A stretch of DNA of 64,000 bases from Photobacterium sp. JCM 19050 (GCA_001310455.1 BAXG01000007.1:62001-126000), one strand, 5' to 3'; positions 10,384 to 21,305 are shown, numbered from the stretch's first letter. The notes: generated by a model not told the origin, from the letters alone. Translations and numbers: made by a program.

Positions 10384-12765
10384 TCAGTTTTGGCAAGGAT
10401 TCACCAGTGTAAGCTGGAGCTTTGCACCGTTGCCTTGCTCGCGGGAGCTGAAATCCAAGCCGTTGCTGGTTCCGCCGGAAGCGATGACGATCCCGTTGTT
10501 CTGATTTGAACTTTTCCAACTGTTGATCACTTGAAGGGCATGGCTGTCCAGTGTGATGGTTTTTTGCCAGTGGAAGATGGCGTGAATGAGGCGAGATGTT
10601 TACCTTGGTTCGTTACGCCACCAATGTTATTCCAGGTGACAGTGCCTTCACTCCAGCTACGCTGACCCGCATAAACGTCATAGCTCCTCGTTGCGATGTT
10701 AGTAACATTCAGCACGATCGATGCTGCTTCTACCGTTGTGCAACTGCTAAGCGAAGATAAGTTCCACTTCACTATGCCATTCAACGTGCCGAAATAGCTG
10801 TCATAGCCGTCAGACAGAATGCCGTCACTGCTGTTTCCATAATTGTTGTTGGCTTTTCTGCTGGCAATGAACGCATCAGCGACAGGCGAGAGAGTCATTT
10901 TACTCCGGCAACCCGGAATGTCTTCCAGCGTCAATTCAAGCACTGGACCATTACCTTGCTCACGGGATGATATGTCCAAACCGTTGCTTGTCCCACCTGA
11001 AGCGATAACGACGCCTGTGTTGTTGCCGCGCATCCAATCATTCAGTGAAGATGGGCTAACAGAAATGCGCCATTTTCCAGTTGATGAAGGCGTAAATTGC
11101 GCGAGCAGTGAACCGTGGTTCTGATTTGCCTCAACGCTGTTCCAGGTCACGTTGTTTTCATTCCAATCGTGATTGGACGTGTAAATCTCATAGGCTCCCG
11201 TTGAGCGATTGGTGACGTTTAATTCCAGAGTCGCCGCAGTAATGGTTTTGCACACATCCAGCGAAGACAGATCCCACTTGATTAGGGTCTGCATTGAGCC
11301 ATATGTGCTATCCGAGCCATCTGCAAGCAAGCCTTCGCTGCTGTTTCCGAAATTTGTATTGGGCTGGCTTCTGCTTACAAAGGTATCTTCAACTGCAGGC
11401 AAAGACACCGACGCAGTGTTGTCTCCACCGCTGGATGTATCCAGGCGTGTCAAACCATTTGAAGCATGCTTCAAAGTCATCACTTTGCCAACCGTATTCG
11501 CCGACCACCAATTCACATTGCCCGGTAATGCTACAGAGTTTAATGCGCGTTGTTCGCGGGAGAGACTACCGGCTGATGCATCAAATTGAGCCGTCCGTAC
11601 TTTAATGCTGTCTTGTGTAACGGTCAGCACTTTGAACTGCTGAATACTTGATAAGTCAATGGTCCAGGCTTTGGGGTCATTCGCGGAACGCGCCGGTGCG
11701 CCCCAACTTCCTTCCCCGATAAATACTGTGCCACCGCCAGACGTTGCAACATAGCCGTCGCCAGAAGGCTTTAACGGTTGGGTCAGTTTGTTAATGTGGG
11801 TATCTGATTCCACCACCAGGTTCATGTCATTGTTGTAGAAGGTATCAGCCACCAGTTGTGGAGGATGGTGTTGTCCGATTTTCCGGAATAGTGAGGAAAC
11901 ATTGGTTTGTGGTACTGCGCGATGCGCCAGGTGACATTCTGGCCATTACCTGACAGATCGTCCTCCAGCCAGGTATTCATGTTATTCGCATAACCTGACC
12001 ATCCACTGTTCTTAAACTCTGTGTTCAGCGTATAGGTGCGGAGAAGGGGAGAGATGCTGACTGCACCGTAGGTATCCCGGGCATCGCAGACATTGTTGCG
12101 ATCCATATCGACACCAAACACCTGACAAAGGGTGCTGTAATTGCCGTTTTCATGATTTCCGTGAGTAGGGAGCAACGGATAGATACGCTTGTAGGCGGTA
12201 TTGTTGATGGTGTCATCGGAAAACGTGAGTTGCCAATCCTTGAGAAATTCCTCCATCTGGCTTCGGTTGTTGTTATTAGTGAAATCCCCACCGTGCATAA
12301 CAAACAGAGGCCGGAGCTTGGCGATCAAAACATTTCCGTTTTTCCGGTCTGTCCAGCCGGTACGGGTGTCACCTCCGGCAACAGCAACAAAGGCTGGTTG
12401 TCTTCGGACGCTGTTTTGAACCAAAGCGGCGTGCTGCATCCGTTGTCATCACAAACTTTGTAATATACCGCAGAGTCAGGTGACAGACCTTCCAAACGTA
12501 CAAAATGGCTTTGTAATCCGGAAAAAGAATGCGTCGCTGTCGGGTAGACCGCAGACCAGCTGTTTTGATTCGCGGAAGTGCCATATTTTATATAAGGATT
12601 GTTGCTTGTACCGTTTGGAGAGAAGCCTATTACCGCTTCAGTGGAAGCGTCTCCGTCCCAGATCACCCGGTGATACTGTACGTCAGCCAAGGCAGCACTG
12701 CTTCCTGCTAACAGTGCTGCCCCCAGAGCAAGTGTTATTCCTTCCATTTTATTGGTTTTCCCCAC
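10384..12765 (-). CDS. exported metallophosphoesterase with two C-terminal CBM96/DNRLRE domains (three frame breaks)
   Basis: A secreted purple-acid-phosphatase-like protein. The signal peptide is ALGAALLAGSSAALAD. An Ig-like N-terminal domain (about 30-120) is followed by a calcineurin-like phosphoesterase with GGDFTNN, THGNHENGN and YHKPMFPHY supplying metal ligands. Two tandem copies of a beta-sandwich follow, each with a D.F..S......YGNSS.G.L.DG.DS.. start and an ending in IASGGTSNGLD plus SSREQGNG. The GTG at 12765 overlaps the TAG of the upstream DUF1566 gene by one base; ATG 12747 is the alternative start. Frame changes fall near 12350, 11850 and 10565. The final segment ends LVNPCQN at the stop 10384. 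Confidence 0.8.
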
Positions 12766-13427
12766 TAATCACGTCGTTTGATGTTTTTTTGTTGATTGAA
12801 ATCTTTGAACCGGTATTCGGTAGTTACCAGAATGACAAAAGCGGCATTCCGGTAAGGAAGTGCTGTTTTCTCGCCGTTTTCAAAATTGATGGCATGAGCA
12901 CCTTTGCCAAGGTGTTTGTAGTGATTTTCCAGCGGCAAGTTACCGTCGGCGCTCCAGTAATCCCCTTTGGGAATGTGTGGAAAAAAGCGGTTGTCAATAA
13001 GCGCTCTTCCCGGTAGCTCCTGTGACGACAATAATGCAGACAATTTGGATGCAGAGGGGAGTGTCCAATCTTTCACCCCACAAAGCTCTCTTTGGTTGGT
13101 TCGTTTGATAAGGTCCAGCGTGTCACACCCTGCGGATTCGAAAAGGCAACTGCCGGCATCTGGTTTCCCGGTCGCTCCGTTAAACCAGGAATAACTCCAC
13201 TGCGCATCATGGACAGATTCGTTGTCGGTTTTGACTTCCCAAAGCAAACCGGTTTGCTGATCGTAAACACAGCCCCAAGGGCCATCCCACGGCGAGATTG
13301 GATTACCCTCAGGGGAAATTTTCACCCACCGGCTGCTTATTTCTTCTGGAAGTGGAATGGCGTGTGTTGCGATGTACAGAGCAACACCGGCGAAAAAGAC
13401 AACCAGGATTGAAAACCTGAATAACAT
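12765..13427 (-). CDS. DUF1566 (Lcl C-terminal-like) membrane-anchored protein
   Basis: A 220-residue protein with one N-terminal hydrophobic helix (FSILVVFFAGVALYIATHA), probably a signal anchor with the rest in the periplasm. The body has the DUF1566 pattern: GLLWEVK, SYSWFN, LCGVKDWTLPSASKLSALL, ALIDNRFFPH and YWSAD. Related domains occur in adhesin-like proteins, but no function is assigned to this group. ATG 13427 begins two bases after the stop of the upstream b561/EB_dh gene, so the two are probably translated together. Its TAG overlaps the GTG of the metallophosphoesterase. Confidence 0.75.
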   Translation of the reverse strand: MLFRFSILVVFFAGVALYIATHAIPLPEEISSRWVKISPEGNPISPWDGPWGCVYDQQTGLLWEVKTDNESVHDAQWSYSWFNGATGKPDAGSCLFESAGCDTLDLIKRTNQRELCGVKDWTLPSASKLSALLSSQELPGRALIDNRFFPHIPKGDYWSADGNLPLENHYKHLGKGAHAINFENGEKTALPYRNAAFVILVTTEYRFKDFNQQKNIKRRD

Positions 13428-13429
13428 GG

Positions 13430-15042
13430 CTACTGAAACCTCAGGGTCAATGGCCTGGTGTGGCGGGTGTGCCCGATTTGACTGTGGTCGAATGCAGAGA
13501 ACCACATGCAAATGCCATCTGTTAGTTCGATATCGTATTCAGAGCCGGTATTGATTTTGCGGGCCAGTTCCAGCGTCCAATGGCCGTTCTCCCAAACACC
13601 TTTTGCTGCTACGTCCGCTCTGTCACCCTCAATCCGGTTGGATGTATGAAGCACAGACGGAATCTTGGTACCGGTTGGAAAGGTATCTGACTCAGCGGTG
13701 TACCGCTGGTACTCAAACCAGGGGGCTTGAAACTTACCCTGATTGAAGTAGTTTTCGGATCTGGATTTGGGTAAACGTTTTGGGATGATATGGCCATCCC
13801 GCTTGTACCATTGCCAGTTCATTACATAACTGCCAGACAGCTTTGCATCGTTAACGTATCCAGCGGTGTAGCGTCTTTGCCCTGCGTAAACCGGTGTCGG
13901 AGGCCCGATGAATGCATCATCGGCCAGCCCCATCGGGTTGGAACGAACCGCCTTCCAGTGCCACAGGTCATGTAGCTTGCCGTCGGTACTGTAGTGATAG
14001 CCTTTGCCGTGCCAGTTAGGGGGATGGTTCTCCAAAGGAGAGTGACCCAGATGCGCGCTGTTTGCTGCTCCAAAGGAACATTCTGTTGAAAGTAATATGG
14101 CAAATTTGTCTTCGTAAAAAGTCTTCTCATTGAAGTGACTGAAGCCGTTTTGCTGGATTTGCCAGCCTTGCTCTGTGCGGATAAGCGGCAGATGATCAGT
14201 GCTGAGAGAGGGATCTTGCCAGCGAATGAGGAAGTAGGCTTCTGTAGTTGTCGCTGCCGCCTTTATCGTGATCCGGGTCTTGCCGTCTAAAAAGTTGTCT
14301 CCCCCATGGTTTGTAGGGAAGTTTCCCTGGCATGTCTCCAAAAGACTTCTTCGCCTTTACCATCAACATTTACCAGTGTGGTGGGAGTAAGGGGTAATAC
14401 CTTGATCTCCTGTCGTAAATTGGAGGTTGTAACCCCTGCGATGCCAACAGTGAGGAAAATAACAGCAACAAACCGTATTTGGCTGCGACTTGTTCTCTCG
14501 GGCGTCAATATGTGTTTGAGCACCTTATTGCCAAACATTACCCAATACACCCCAACGTGAAGGACAAGGTAGGCCACCATACCCAGCGCAATGAACCAAT
14601 GGAGCCTATCTATATCAGGCAGGTACGTTTGTTGGGACAAGTGAAAAAGTCCGGTCACCGTTGCAGCGCCAATAAGCAGGTACCCGGCACGCCTGACCCA
14701 GCGGTGATACCTTTCAGTGAATGTTTGAGATGAGGTTGTTTTCCCCACAGCGGATTGATGTTTATACCTTTGAAATACGCGGACAAGCATCACGCAACTA
14801 AAAATGGCAAAACCCAAGCCAGAATAGATATGCCAAGTGTGGACTTCACCTTGCGGCAAAATCGGTGAAAGCAGAGTCAGACTGTCATTGGATGTGAGGG
14901 CAATCCTGAATCCTGTGAAAAGCGAGATAAGGGAGGTGAGTAACAAACCGGTATGCAGTACGACCCAAACAAAAGACTTGCGCAAATCTGTTCCCGACAA
15001 CAAAAAAACCAGCACGCATAGTACGGGCTGTTTATGGCACAC
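13430..15042 (-). CDS. cytochrome b561-like domain fused to an ethylbenzene-dehydrogenase-type haem-binding domain (one frame break)
   Basis: The N-terminal half (about 250 residues) has four or more membrane helices with histidines in LHTGLLLTS, VHTWHIYSG and LHWFIALG...LHVGVYW, as in di-haem b561/DUF4405 proteins. The C-terminal half, in another frame from about 14320, matches the EB_dh haem b domain (ITIKAAATTTEAYFLIRW near its start, GVWENGHWTLELARKINTG near its end). The two read as one protein of about 530 residues, VDGKGEEVFWRHA being the usual start of the EB_dh module. It could pass electrons between the quinone pool and a periplasmic partner. No molybdenum enzyme is encoded nearby. 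The GTG at 15042 is a weak start; internal starts are possible. Confidence 0.75.
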
Positions 15043-15061
15043 TCGTTACAAAATTAAGAAA

Positions 15062-15097
15062 GGTATATACCGAATCACTTGAGGTGGTTTGGGTATA
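15062..15097. repeat. solo end of the Vibrio-type MITE found at 32734-33002
   Basis: Positions 15078-15097 are the exact reverse complement of 20 bases of the left terminal repeat of the element at 32734-33002 (TATACCCAAACCACCTCAAG). A GGTATATACC block at 15062-15071 precedes it. Only one end is present, so this is a remnant. It lies in the spacer between the diguanylate cyclase and the b561/EB_dh gene. Confidence 0.7.
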
Positions 15098-15144
15098 GCG
15101 GGTTTGGCAAAAGGCGTTGTCTTACAAAGGTAGCGTTCATGACG

Positions 15145-16230
15145 TCATGCGTACACGGCTCTGTTTTTCCCCTGTCGTTTTGCATCGTACATAGCCTGGT
15201 CGGCAATTGTGCGAATTTGATCCAACGTAATTTTGTAGTTGGGAACAGCAGCAATGCCAACACTGGCTCCGATATGGAAGCGGTCTTCGCTGAAGGATAT
15301 AGGGGCATTAAGGGCATCGAGCAGCCGGTTGACGATTCGATCGATGTAAAACCGATTGTCGACATGATTCAGGATGATCAGAAATTCATCGCCACCCAGC
15401 CGGCAGACCAAATCTGTTTCAGGCAGATGACGGCGCATTCTCCGGGCGACGACCCTCAGGCAATGGTCACCTGCGTCATGACCGAAGGTGTCGTTAACAT
15501 CTTTGAACCCATCCAGGTCAAGAAACAAAATGGTTGCCCGTACATGGCTGCTTTTCAGAATTTGATCAAAGTAACGCTGTGCCAATTCATAGTTCGGTAA
15601 GCCGGTGAGCCTGTCGTGTTTCGACTGCCATTCAATCATTTCCTGCTGCCGATGCAGTTTTTCTATCAAAATGGCATGTTCTTCCCGGTAGGTGTGCAAG
15701 GCGTACCCGGCAACCACAAAAAACATGACGGTACAGAATACATAGACGAACCAGTGAGTGAGACTGTGCAACAGCGTTTCAAGGGTGTTGGTGGTTGAGA
15801 TATACCCGAAACTGAACGCGAGCCCGAGCAAGGTCACACTGATGGCAACAACCTGAATGTATCGGATCGTGGTCTTTTTCTCAAAAACCATCGCCACGAC
15901 GAAAATGCTGAGCGGAAACAGTACCGTCGACCCCGCCATGGGGCCGGAAGCAATGAAATTGGTAAAGAAGCTGACACTCAGTATGAAGATGACCAGATAG
16001 GCTTTAGGACGGGTATTTATCCGGTTGCGGAAAATGGCAACGGCGCAAACCCCTACAACTGTGAGCAAATCAACAAAGTAGACAAAATCAAATCCAAACT
16101 CCGTTGCCCTGACTGTGGTGATCACCATCACCAACACAGCATAGGCGCTACCCAATGTAAGGATAAAGTTCACCAACTTATCTTGAGTTACTGCTTCGTG
16201 ATCCCTGAATGCGCTGTCTCTATGGGTCAT
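15145..16230 (-). CDS. membrane GGDEF diguanylate cyclase
   Basis: A 361-residue intact protein with about six membrane helices (residues 20-190), a short coiled linker (YREEHAILIEKLHRQQ) and a C-terminal GGDEF domain. The domain has HDRLTGLPNYE, LFLDLDGFKDVNDTFGHDAGD and the active-site GGDEF, and is predicted to make c-di-GMP from two GTP. The residues before the active site read PETDLVCRL, so the arginine of the RxxD inhibitory site is absent and product inhibition may be lost. The membrane part is not a named sensor I can identify. It is read in the same direction as the genes on either side but is separated from them by about 100-200 bases. Confidence 0.88.
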   Translation of the reverse strand: MTHRDSAFRDHEAVTQDKLVNFILTLGSAYAVLVMVITTVRATEFGFDFVYFVDLLTVVGVCAVAIFRNRINTRPKAYLVIFILSVSFFTNFIASGPMAGSTVLFPLSIFVVAMVFEKKTTIRYIQVVAISVTLLGLAFSFGYISTTNTLETLLHSLTHWFVYVFCTVMFFVVAGYALHTYREEHAILIEKLHRQQEMIEWQSKHDRLTGLPNYELAQRYFDQILKSSHVRATILFLDLDGFKDVNDTFGHDAGDHCLRVVARRMRRHLPETDLVCRLGGDEFLIILNHVDNRFYIDRIVNRLLDALNAPISFSEDRFHIGASVGIAAVPNYKITLDQIRTIADQAMYDAKRQGKNRAVYA

Positions 16231-16375
16231 TTCCTCTACCGTACGGCTGGTTGTTTCTCGGTGTGAACTTATCTGTGCAGCGTAGATGTCTACTTTTAAA
16301 AATAGTCTCTCAAAGAGTCAATTCAAGTTTCAATAACAAGACTTTATCTCAAAATTGGAAGTTTCTGGGTATAAG

Positions 16376-16397
16376 AGCCCGGAATGCTATCCGGGCT
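16376..16397 (-). terminator. stem-loop after the LRR gene
   Basis: AGCCCGG/CCGGGCT stem, 35 bases past the stop codon of the LRR gene. The downstream T run on the minus strand is weak, so efficiency is uncertain. Confidence 0.45.
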
Positions 16398-16432
16398 TGT
16401 ACCAGAGCTTGCAAAACAGTCAAACAGAATGG

Positions 16433-17310
16433 CTATAAGCCGAGTTGTGCGCGGATGTCATCCCGGCTCGGGGAGTAGTGCTTGTAGTCTGGAAGGGCAA
16501 GGTTACTCAGTTTTTTCAGGCCCAAAAGCGGGCTCAGGTTTCCGTCTGTCACTTTCATGCCAATCAGCAACAACCATTCCAGGTTGGTCAAGGATTCAAC
16601 AAATTGGATAGAGTCCACTGATGCGTTTTCATTTTCCGCACAAATACGTTTCAGGTGCGTGCAACTGCCAAGTGCTGAATAGTCAGAGACCTTTTTGCAG
16701 GCACTCAGCGACACCGTGGTTAAGAATGGGTGACTTTTCAGTGCAGAAATATCGTTCAGGGACGTGCAGTACGCCAGTTCAAGTTGCGTCAGGTTTTGAA
16801 GATGTTCGGCGCCGTTGAGTGTTTCCAGTTTGCGTGATTGGAGTGACAGCCTCGACAGGCAGGAAAGTGACTCGAAAGGCTGCAAATCCGCCCCTGGGTA
16901 GCCGCTCAGGTTCACATAGCAAAGCGATGCAATGGAAAGCACACTGTCACAGCCATTTCGCCAGTTCGCCGCAAAGCCTTCGAGCTTCTTAAACACAGAA
17001 AAGTCGAACTTACGGTAAGCGCATTCGAGCCCGATATACCGGAGATCCGTCAACGCCGAAAGGGCAGAAAGATCCTTTATATCGGCATGGTAGATTTCTA
17101 CCGAGACGAGACTTTCAAGATCGGTCAGAAAGCCCAAGTCTTCAGCCTTCCATCCCATAGAGCGGCTGAGCCTTATCCCGCTCACCTTACCCTTGGTAAA
17201 GAGTTCCCGGAACTCCGGTTTCCATGCGCTCTCCAAAACCAGAACCCGGGCATCAATGTGCTCGTGTCCATGATTTTGGCGCCTTTGGGCGTGTTGCCGA
17301 ATCCAAACAT
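16433..17310 (-). CDS. leucine-rich-repeat protein, candidate immunity protein of the YD-repeat toxin (one frame break)
   Basis: The body is a run of leucine-rich repeats (LSALSALTDLRYIGLE, LTQLELAYCTSLNDISALK, LTNLEWLLLIGMKVTDG) with no signal peptide, so it should be cytoplasmic. The ATG at 17310 lies three bases after the TGA of the toxin gene. It opens MFGFGNTPKGAKI, and a single indel near 17260 joins it to HIDARVLVLESAWKPEF and the repeats. A cytoplasmic repeat protein placed immediately downstream of a polymorphic toxin is the usual position of the cognate immunity gene. The immunity role is inferred from position, not shown. Confidence 0.65.
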
Positions 17311-17313
17311 TAA

Positions 17314-20300
17314 TCAGTCATCCAATAGATGTTGTCGGTTAGGACCAATCGGGTCTTTCTTGTTGGATACTTTATCAGACTGCCGCGCTGGCACACCACC
17401 GGTGATTTCCTGAATCCGTTTGTGTTCAGCAACTTCACGCTGGGTCTTTGAACTGCCAGGCATAGATTTCACGTCTACGCGGGTATTTGGATCCAGTTTG
17501 CCGCTTTTTACATGCTCTTTCAGACGGCGTGGGATATCGTTGGATTGCCCGACATACTTCTTACCGGTTTTGTCGACGAACTCGTAAATCCCTTCTTTCA
17601 CCGGCTTACTGGTGATGATGTCGTCTGCAACGGAATATCCGCCACCCGGAAGCAGGGCACCCGCCACAAACAAGCCGCCAGCCAGCCATTTCTCGCCCGC
17701 TGTTTTACACGGGTCGAAAAGGGTATCTGCGGTGTCATAGGCATCATAAATCGAGAGGCCGACTTCGACCGCTCCCCAGATTATCGGGATGGCAAACCAG
17801 ATCGCTTCGCCTTGTGGGTCCCGGATATGAACCGGGTTATTGCCGGCGTAGCGGTAAAGATTCACGTCGCCTGCAATTCCCAGCGGATCCTGACTGATAA
17901 AACGCCCAAGGGTTGGGTCATAGTAACGTGCCCGGTAATGGTAGAGATCGTCTGCCTCATATTCCCGGGAGGCGTAGCGGAACGGGTTGCCTATGTCAGC
18001 CGGTGCGTTGAGTGACTCGCCGTAAGGCGAATAGTCGTACTCCGCAGCCAGCGAACCGTTGCTGGTGGCACCGATAACCGAGCCTTGTTGACTGCGGTGC
18101 AGGTAGAAGCTGTCTCCGCCGGCCTGCGTGAAGGCGAGTGGCTCATCAATTTGCGGGCCAAAGGTGACGGTCGTAACGACAGTATTGGATTGATCGAGTG
18201 TTGCAACGCGGTCATACCCGTCATAGGCATAATGTTCAGTCGTTGTACCGTCGCTGCGGCTTAAGCGGCGTCCCAGAGGATCGTAGCTGTAGTTAACCGT
18301 CTGATACGGCGCAGTAGCAGTGCCATCCGCGAAGCGTTTTACCGTGACCAGTTGGTTGGCACCGTTCCAGGTGAATTCGGTTTTCGCACCGGTTACTTTG
18401 TCTTGCTTGCGGGTGAGGTTACCACGACCGTCATAGGTAAAGGTGTGGTTGTTGTCTTCGGTCAGCTGGTTGTCGTCGTTGTACTGTTCACCATTACCAA
18501 TACGGTTACCCGCAGAATCATACTGGTAGGTGAAGTTCTGGCCGTTGATTGTTGCGTCGGTCAGGAACCCATCACCGTTGTAGGCATAGCCGTCAATATC
18601 ACCGCCGTTGCTGATACCGGTAATCAGGCCGTTGGCGTTATAGGTATAGTCATACTGCTCGCTGAAATTCCCGGTAAACGCTTGTTGTGTCAGCTGGTTT
18701 GCGCTGTTGTAGGTATAGCTGACATCTGTTTCGGGGCCATCCAGCATGGTACGGCGGCTGGCACCATCGTGAGTGAAGCTGAAATTGCCCTCCGGTGCGC
18801 TGATGCGAGACACCATTCCCTGTGAGCCCCAGTCATAACTCAGCGACTTGCCGAGGAAGCTGGTTCCTGTTCGTTCACCTTCCTTGTTGTAGGTATAGTC
18901 AAGACGCACCCCGGTGAAGCTTTGTATTTCTGCCGTCAGGCGTCCTACGTTGTCATATTCAAAGGAAACGGTGCTGCTCAACCCAGCAGCCTGGGTGAGT
19001 TCGTGGTTGGCGTTGTAAGAAAAGGTGGTTGTTACCCCGGCAAGGCTGCGTTGCGTCAGCCGTTTTGCATTGTCGTAGGCGTAATTTTCCTGCGTGCCAT
19101 CGGGGCGTGTAACACTGGAGATCAGGTTGTCTGCGCGGTAGGTGTATACCGTCTGTTTCCCATCGGCTGTCGTCCGGGTACTCAGGCGGCCGAATGTGTC
19201 ATAGGTGTAGCTGGTGGTATTTCCTGCCGGGTCTGTTACCGAGGTTATCTTTCCGGCTGCGTCCCGGGCGTATGTGGTGGTAGCACCGGAGGGGTCGGTG
19301 ACGGTCAGTGGTTGCCTGAGGGCGTTATAGGTAAGGCTGGTTTTCTCGCCCGCGTTATTTATCAGGCCGGTGATATTCCCCAGGCTGTCATACTCAAGTT
19401 CGGTCTTTTTACCGTCAGCATCGGTGACCGTGACGGGCAAACCGGCTGCGTTAAGGGTGAATGACTGCGTATTGCCGAGTGGGTCAGTAACTGATGTCAG
19501 AAACCCTTCTGCGTTCCAGGTGTAAATTGTTTTCCCACCCGCTGGGTCGGTGACCTCTGTGATGTTGCCGTGGCTGTTGTACTTGGCGGTGGTAACCCTG
19601 CCAAGTGGTGAGGTGGCTTTAGTCGGAGAGAAAAGCGCAGAACCGGCTTCATATTCCCAGGTGATGGTATCTCCGGCCGGGTTTTTGGCTGAAAGCCTGC
19701 GGTTTTGAGCGTCGTACGTAGATTCCCAACGGTAGCCCAACGGGTCGGTATAGACAGTGATATTACCGTTTTCGTCATAGGCGAAACGGTCGGCTATGAC
19801 ACTTCCTCCGGCGGTCGGTGCGGTTTCCTGAGTAATTTCACCTTTGTCATTAAGCTGGTAATTCCAGGATACGCCGGTTGAATCACGCTTCGATACCGAG
19901 GTGTCACTCAAGTAGCTATAGATAAAACGGTTAGCCCCGACAGTATACGAAGAGACTTTGGTGGATTGACTGACGTAGGTGACTTCCGTAGCGGTGACAC
20001 CTGCCTCATCTACGACCTTGGTGAGTAAATAGTAGTCCTGCGCGTCACCCGGGATGTCCCGCTCCAGGTACTCATAGTTGCGTGTTCCACCGTCCGGATT
20101 CGTCACGGCGGTGAGGTTTCCGGAAGCGTCATAGGCGTATTGCCACTGAGTGCCATCTTGTGTGGAAACAGCCGACACTCGACCGGAAAGGTTATAAGTG
20201 AGGTTGAGAGACCGACCGGCATTATCCGCAATTTGGGTCAGTCGTCCGTTACCGTCATAGCTGTAGCTGAGGGCTTGCCCCGCCGGGCTGGCTTCCCTGA

Positions 20301-20885
20301 TGAGTGCCCCGGATGCATTGAATGTGCGTGAGGAACCATTCTCTTCGGTCAGGCTAACCGTACCGTCGCTGTTTTCTGTCAGGGTGTTGGTTAGCTTTCC
20401 CGGAGGCGCATAGTTGCCTGATGTATCTTTCTTGTAGGGATACCGCTTACCGTTCGCGGTGCGGTACACATAGTACTTTTCAGTGACGACTGCACCACCT
20501 GTTCCCTGGATGGTGTCGGTGACCTGATACAGACCGACTTCACAACCGGTGGACCAGCCGTTGCCGAAGGCACCACTTCGTGGATCGTTAGAATTGTATG
20601 TCCGGCCAAGGGACAACCCGGGACGACCCGGAATATCTATGTCTTTTTCAGTCCAGATCAAATGGCCAGTCTGGAGATAAACCGGTGACCCAGTGCTAGA
20701 GCAGGGATCACAGTTCGGCCTTCGCACGGACCGGGGTCATTGGGGTCATTCGGGTTAGTGGTGTCGTGCCCCTGATCCCAGGGGTAGTGGTACGCATACG
20801 AGTTTTCAGCCGCCAGGAAAACTGCGAGGCAGGTGGCCAGCATGACAAGTAGCGTTGAAAATCTGAAACTCCTGATGCCAAACAT
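17314..20885 (-). CDS. Sec-exported YD-repeat (Rhs-type) protein with C-terminal GIY-YIG nuclease toxin (one frame break)
   Basis: A protein of about 1190 residues. It starts at 20885 with a signal peptide (FSTLLVMLATCLAVFLAAENSYA), a short Asn/Pro/Asp-rich link, and a DUF6531-like domain (GSPVYLQTGHLIWTEKDID). About 800 residues of YD repeats follow (YDASGNLTAVTNPDG type), then the RHS core end (YHYRARYYDPTLGRFIS, NPVHIRDPQG). After a hydrophobic stretch, the last 93 residues form a GIY-YIG domain: GIYEFV, KKYVGQ, RRLKEH and an E in REVAEHK. The variable tip after a conserved core is the hallmark of polymorphic toxins, here a predicted DNase. One indel near 20715 separates signal peptide and core. 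No VgrG, Hcp or PAAR is encoded nearby; the Sec signal suggests a WapA-like route. Confidence 0.88.
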
Positions 20886-20902
20886 TACGTGTTCTCCCTG
20901 GG

Positions 20903-21296
20903 CTAATCTGCTTCAAGGGCGGCGATGCGCGCTTGGGCGGATGCAAATGCACTGTCGATGCTGTCGAGTTGATCCTGAATGCCGGGTTGTCCGGCCAGCC
21001 ACGCCGAAATTTCAGCGTGGTTATGCCGGCCAAAATTGATGTGCTCTACGGCGGATGTGCCGTTGCTTCGGTAGATGTCACCAATCTGGCTTTGGATGTC
21101 GGAATCACTGTCAAACTGGCTGTCCAGGGATGCGCCCTGTTGAAGAAGGGCGTGGCGGTTTTCCATTCCCTCGACCGTGAGGGCACGGACAGCAACTTCG
21201 ATTTCTACCCACTTTTCAGTGCTGAGTTCCCCGGCGAAACCTCCGGTGCTCCAGGAGAGAGCAGCAACCGATGATGACTTTCAGTAAGTGCTTCAT
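20903..21296 (-). CDS. small exported protein of unknown function (one frame break)
   Basis: Not recognised. After correction it is about 130 residues: a signal peptide from MKHLLKVIIG through AALSWSTGGFA, then a helical, Gln/Ala/Asp-rich body (AWLAGQPGIQDQLDSIDS, ASAQARIAALEAD). The break is near 21260, between the start and the mature part. It ends 18 bases before the toxin gene and begins 10 bases after the PKD gene. It is therefore in one transcription unit with them and could assist folding or export of the YD-repeat protein; this is inference. Confidence 0.55.
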
Positions 21297-21305
21297 GGTG
21301 CGCTC

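Noticed and set aside
15079-15600. Plus-strand frame starting in the MITE remnant and running over the GGDEF gene
   Set aside because: Opposite strand to an intact diguanylate cyclase; its start lies inside the repeat.
18352-19464. Plus-strand Val/Gly-rich frames opposite the YD-repeat gene
   Set aside because: Their composition is the mirror of the YD repeats; no independent support.
17900-20600. Regularly spaced similar segments that might look like a repeat array or CRISPR
   Set aside because: They are degenerate YD-repeat coding units in one reading frame, not identical repeats with unique spacers.
17314-20885. Type VI secretion effector interpretation of the Rhs-type protein
   Set aside because: It has a Sec signal peptide and no PAAR, VgrG, Hcp or adaptor gene nearby in the window.
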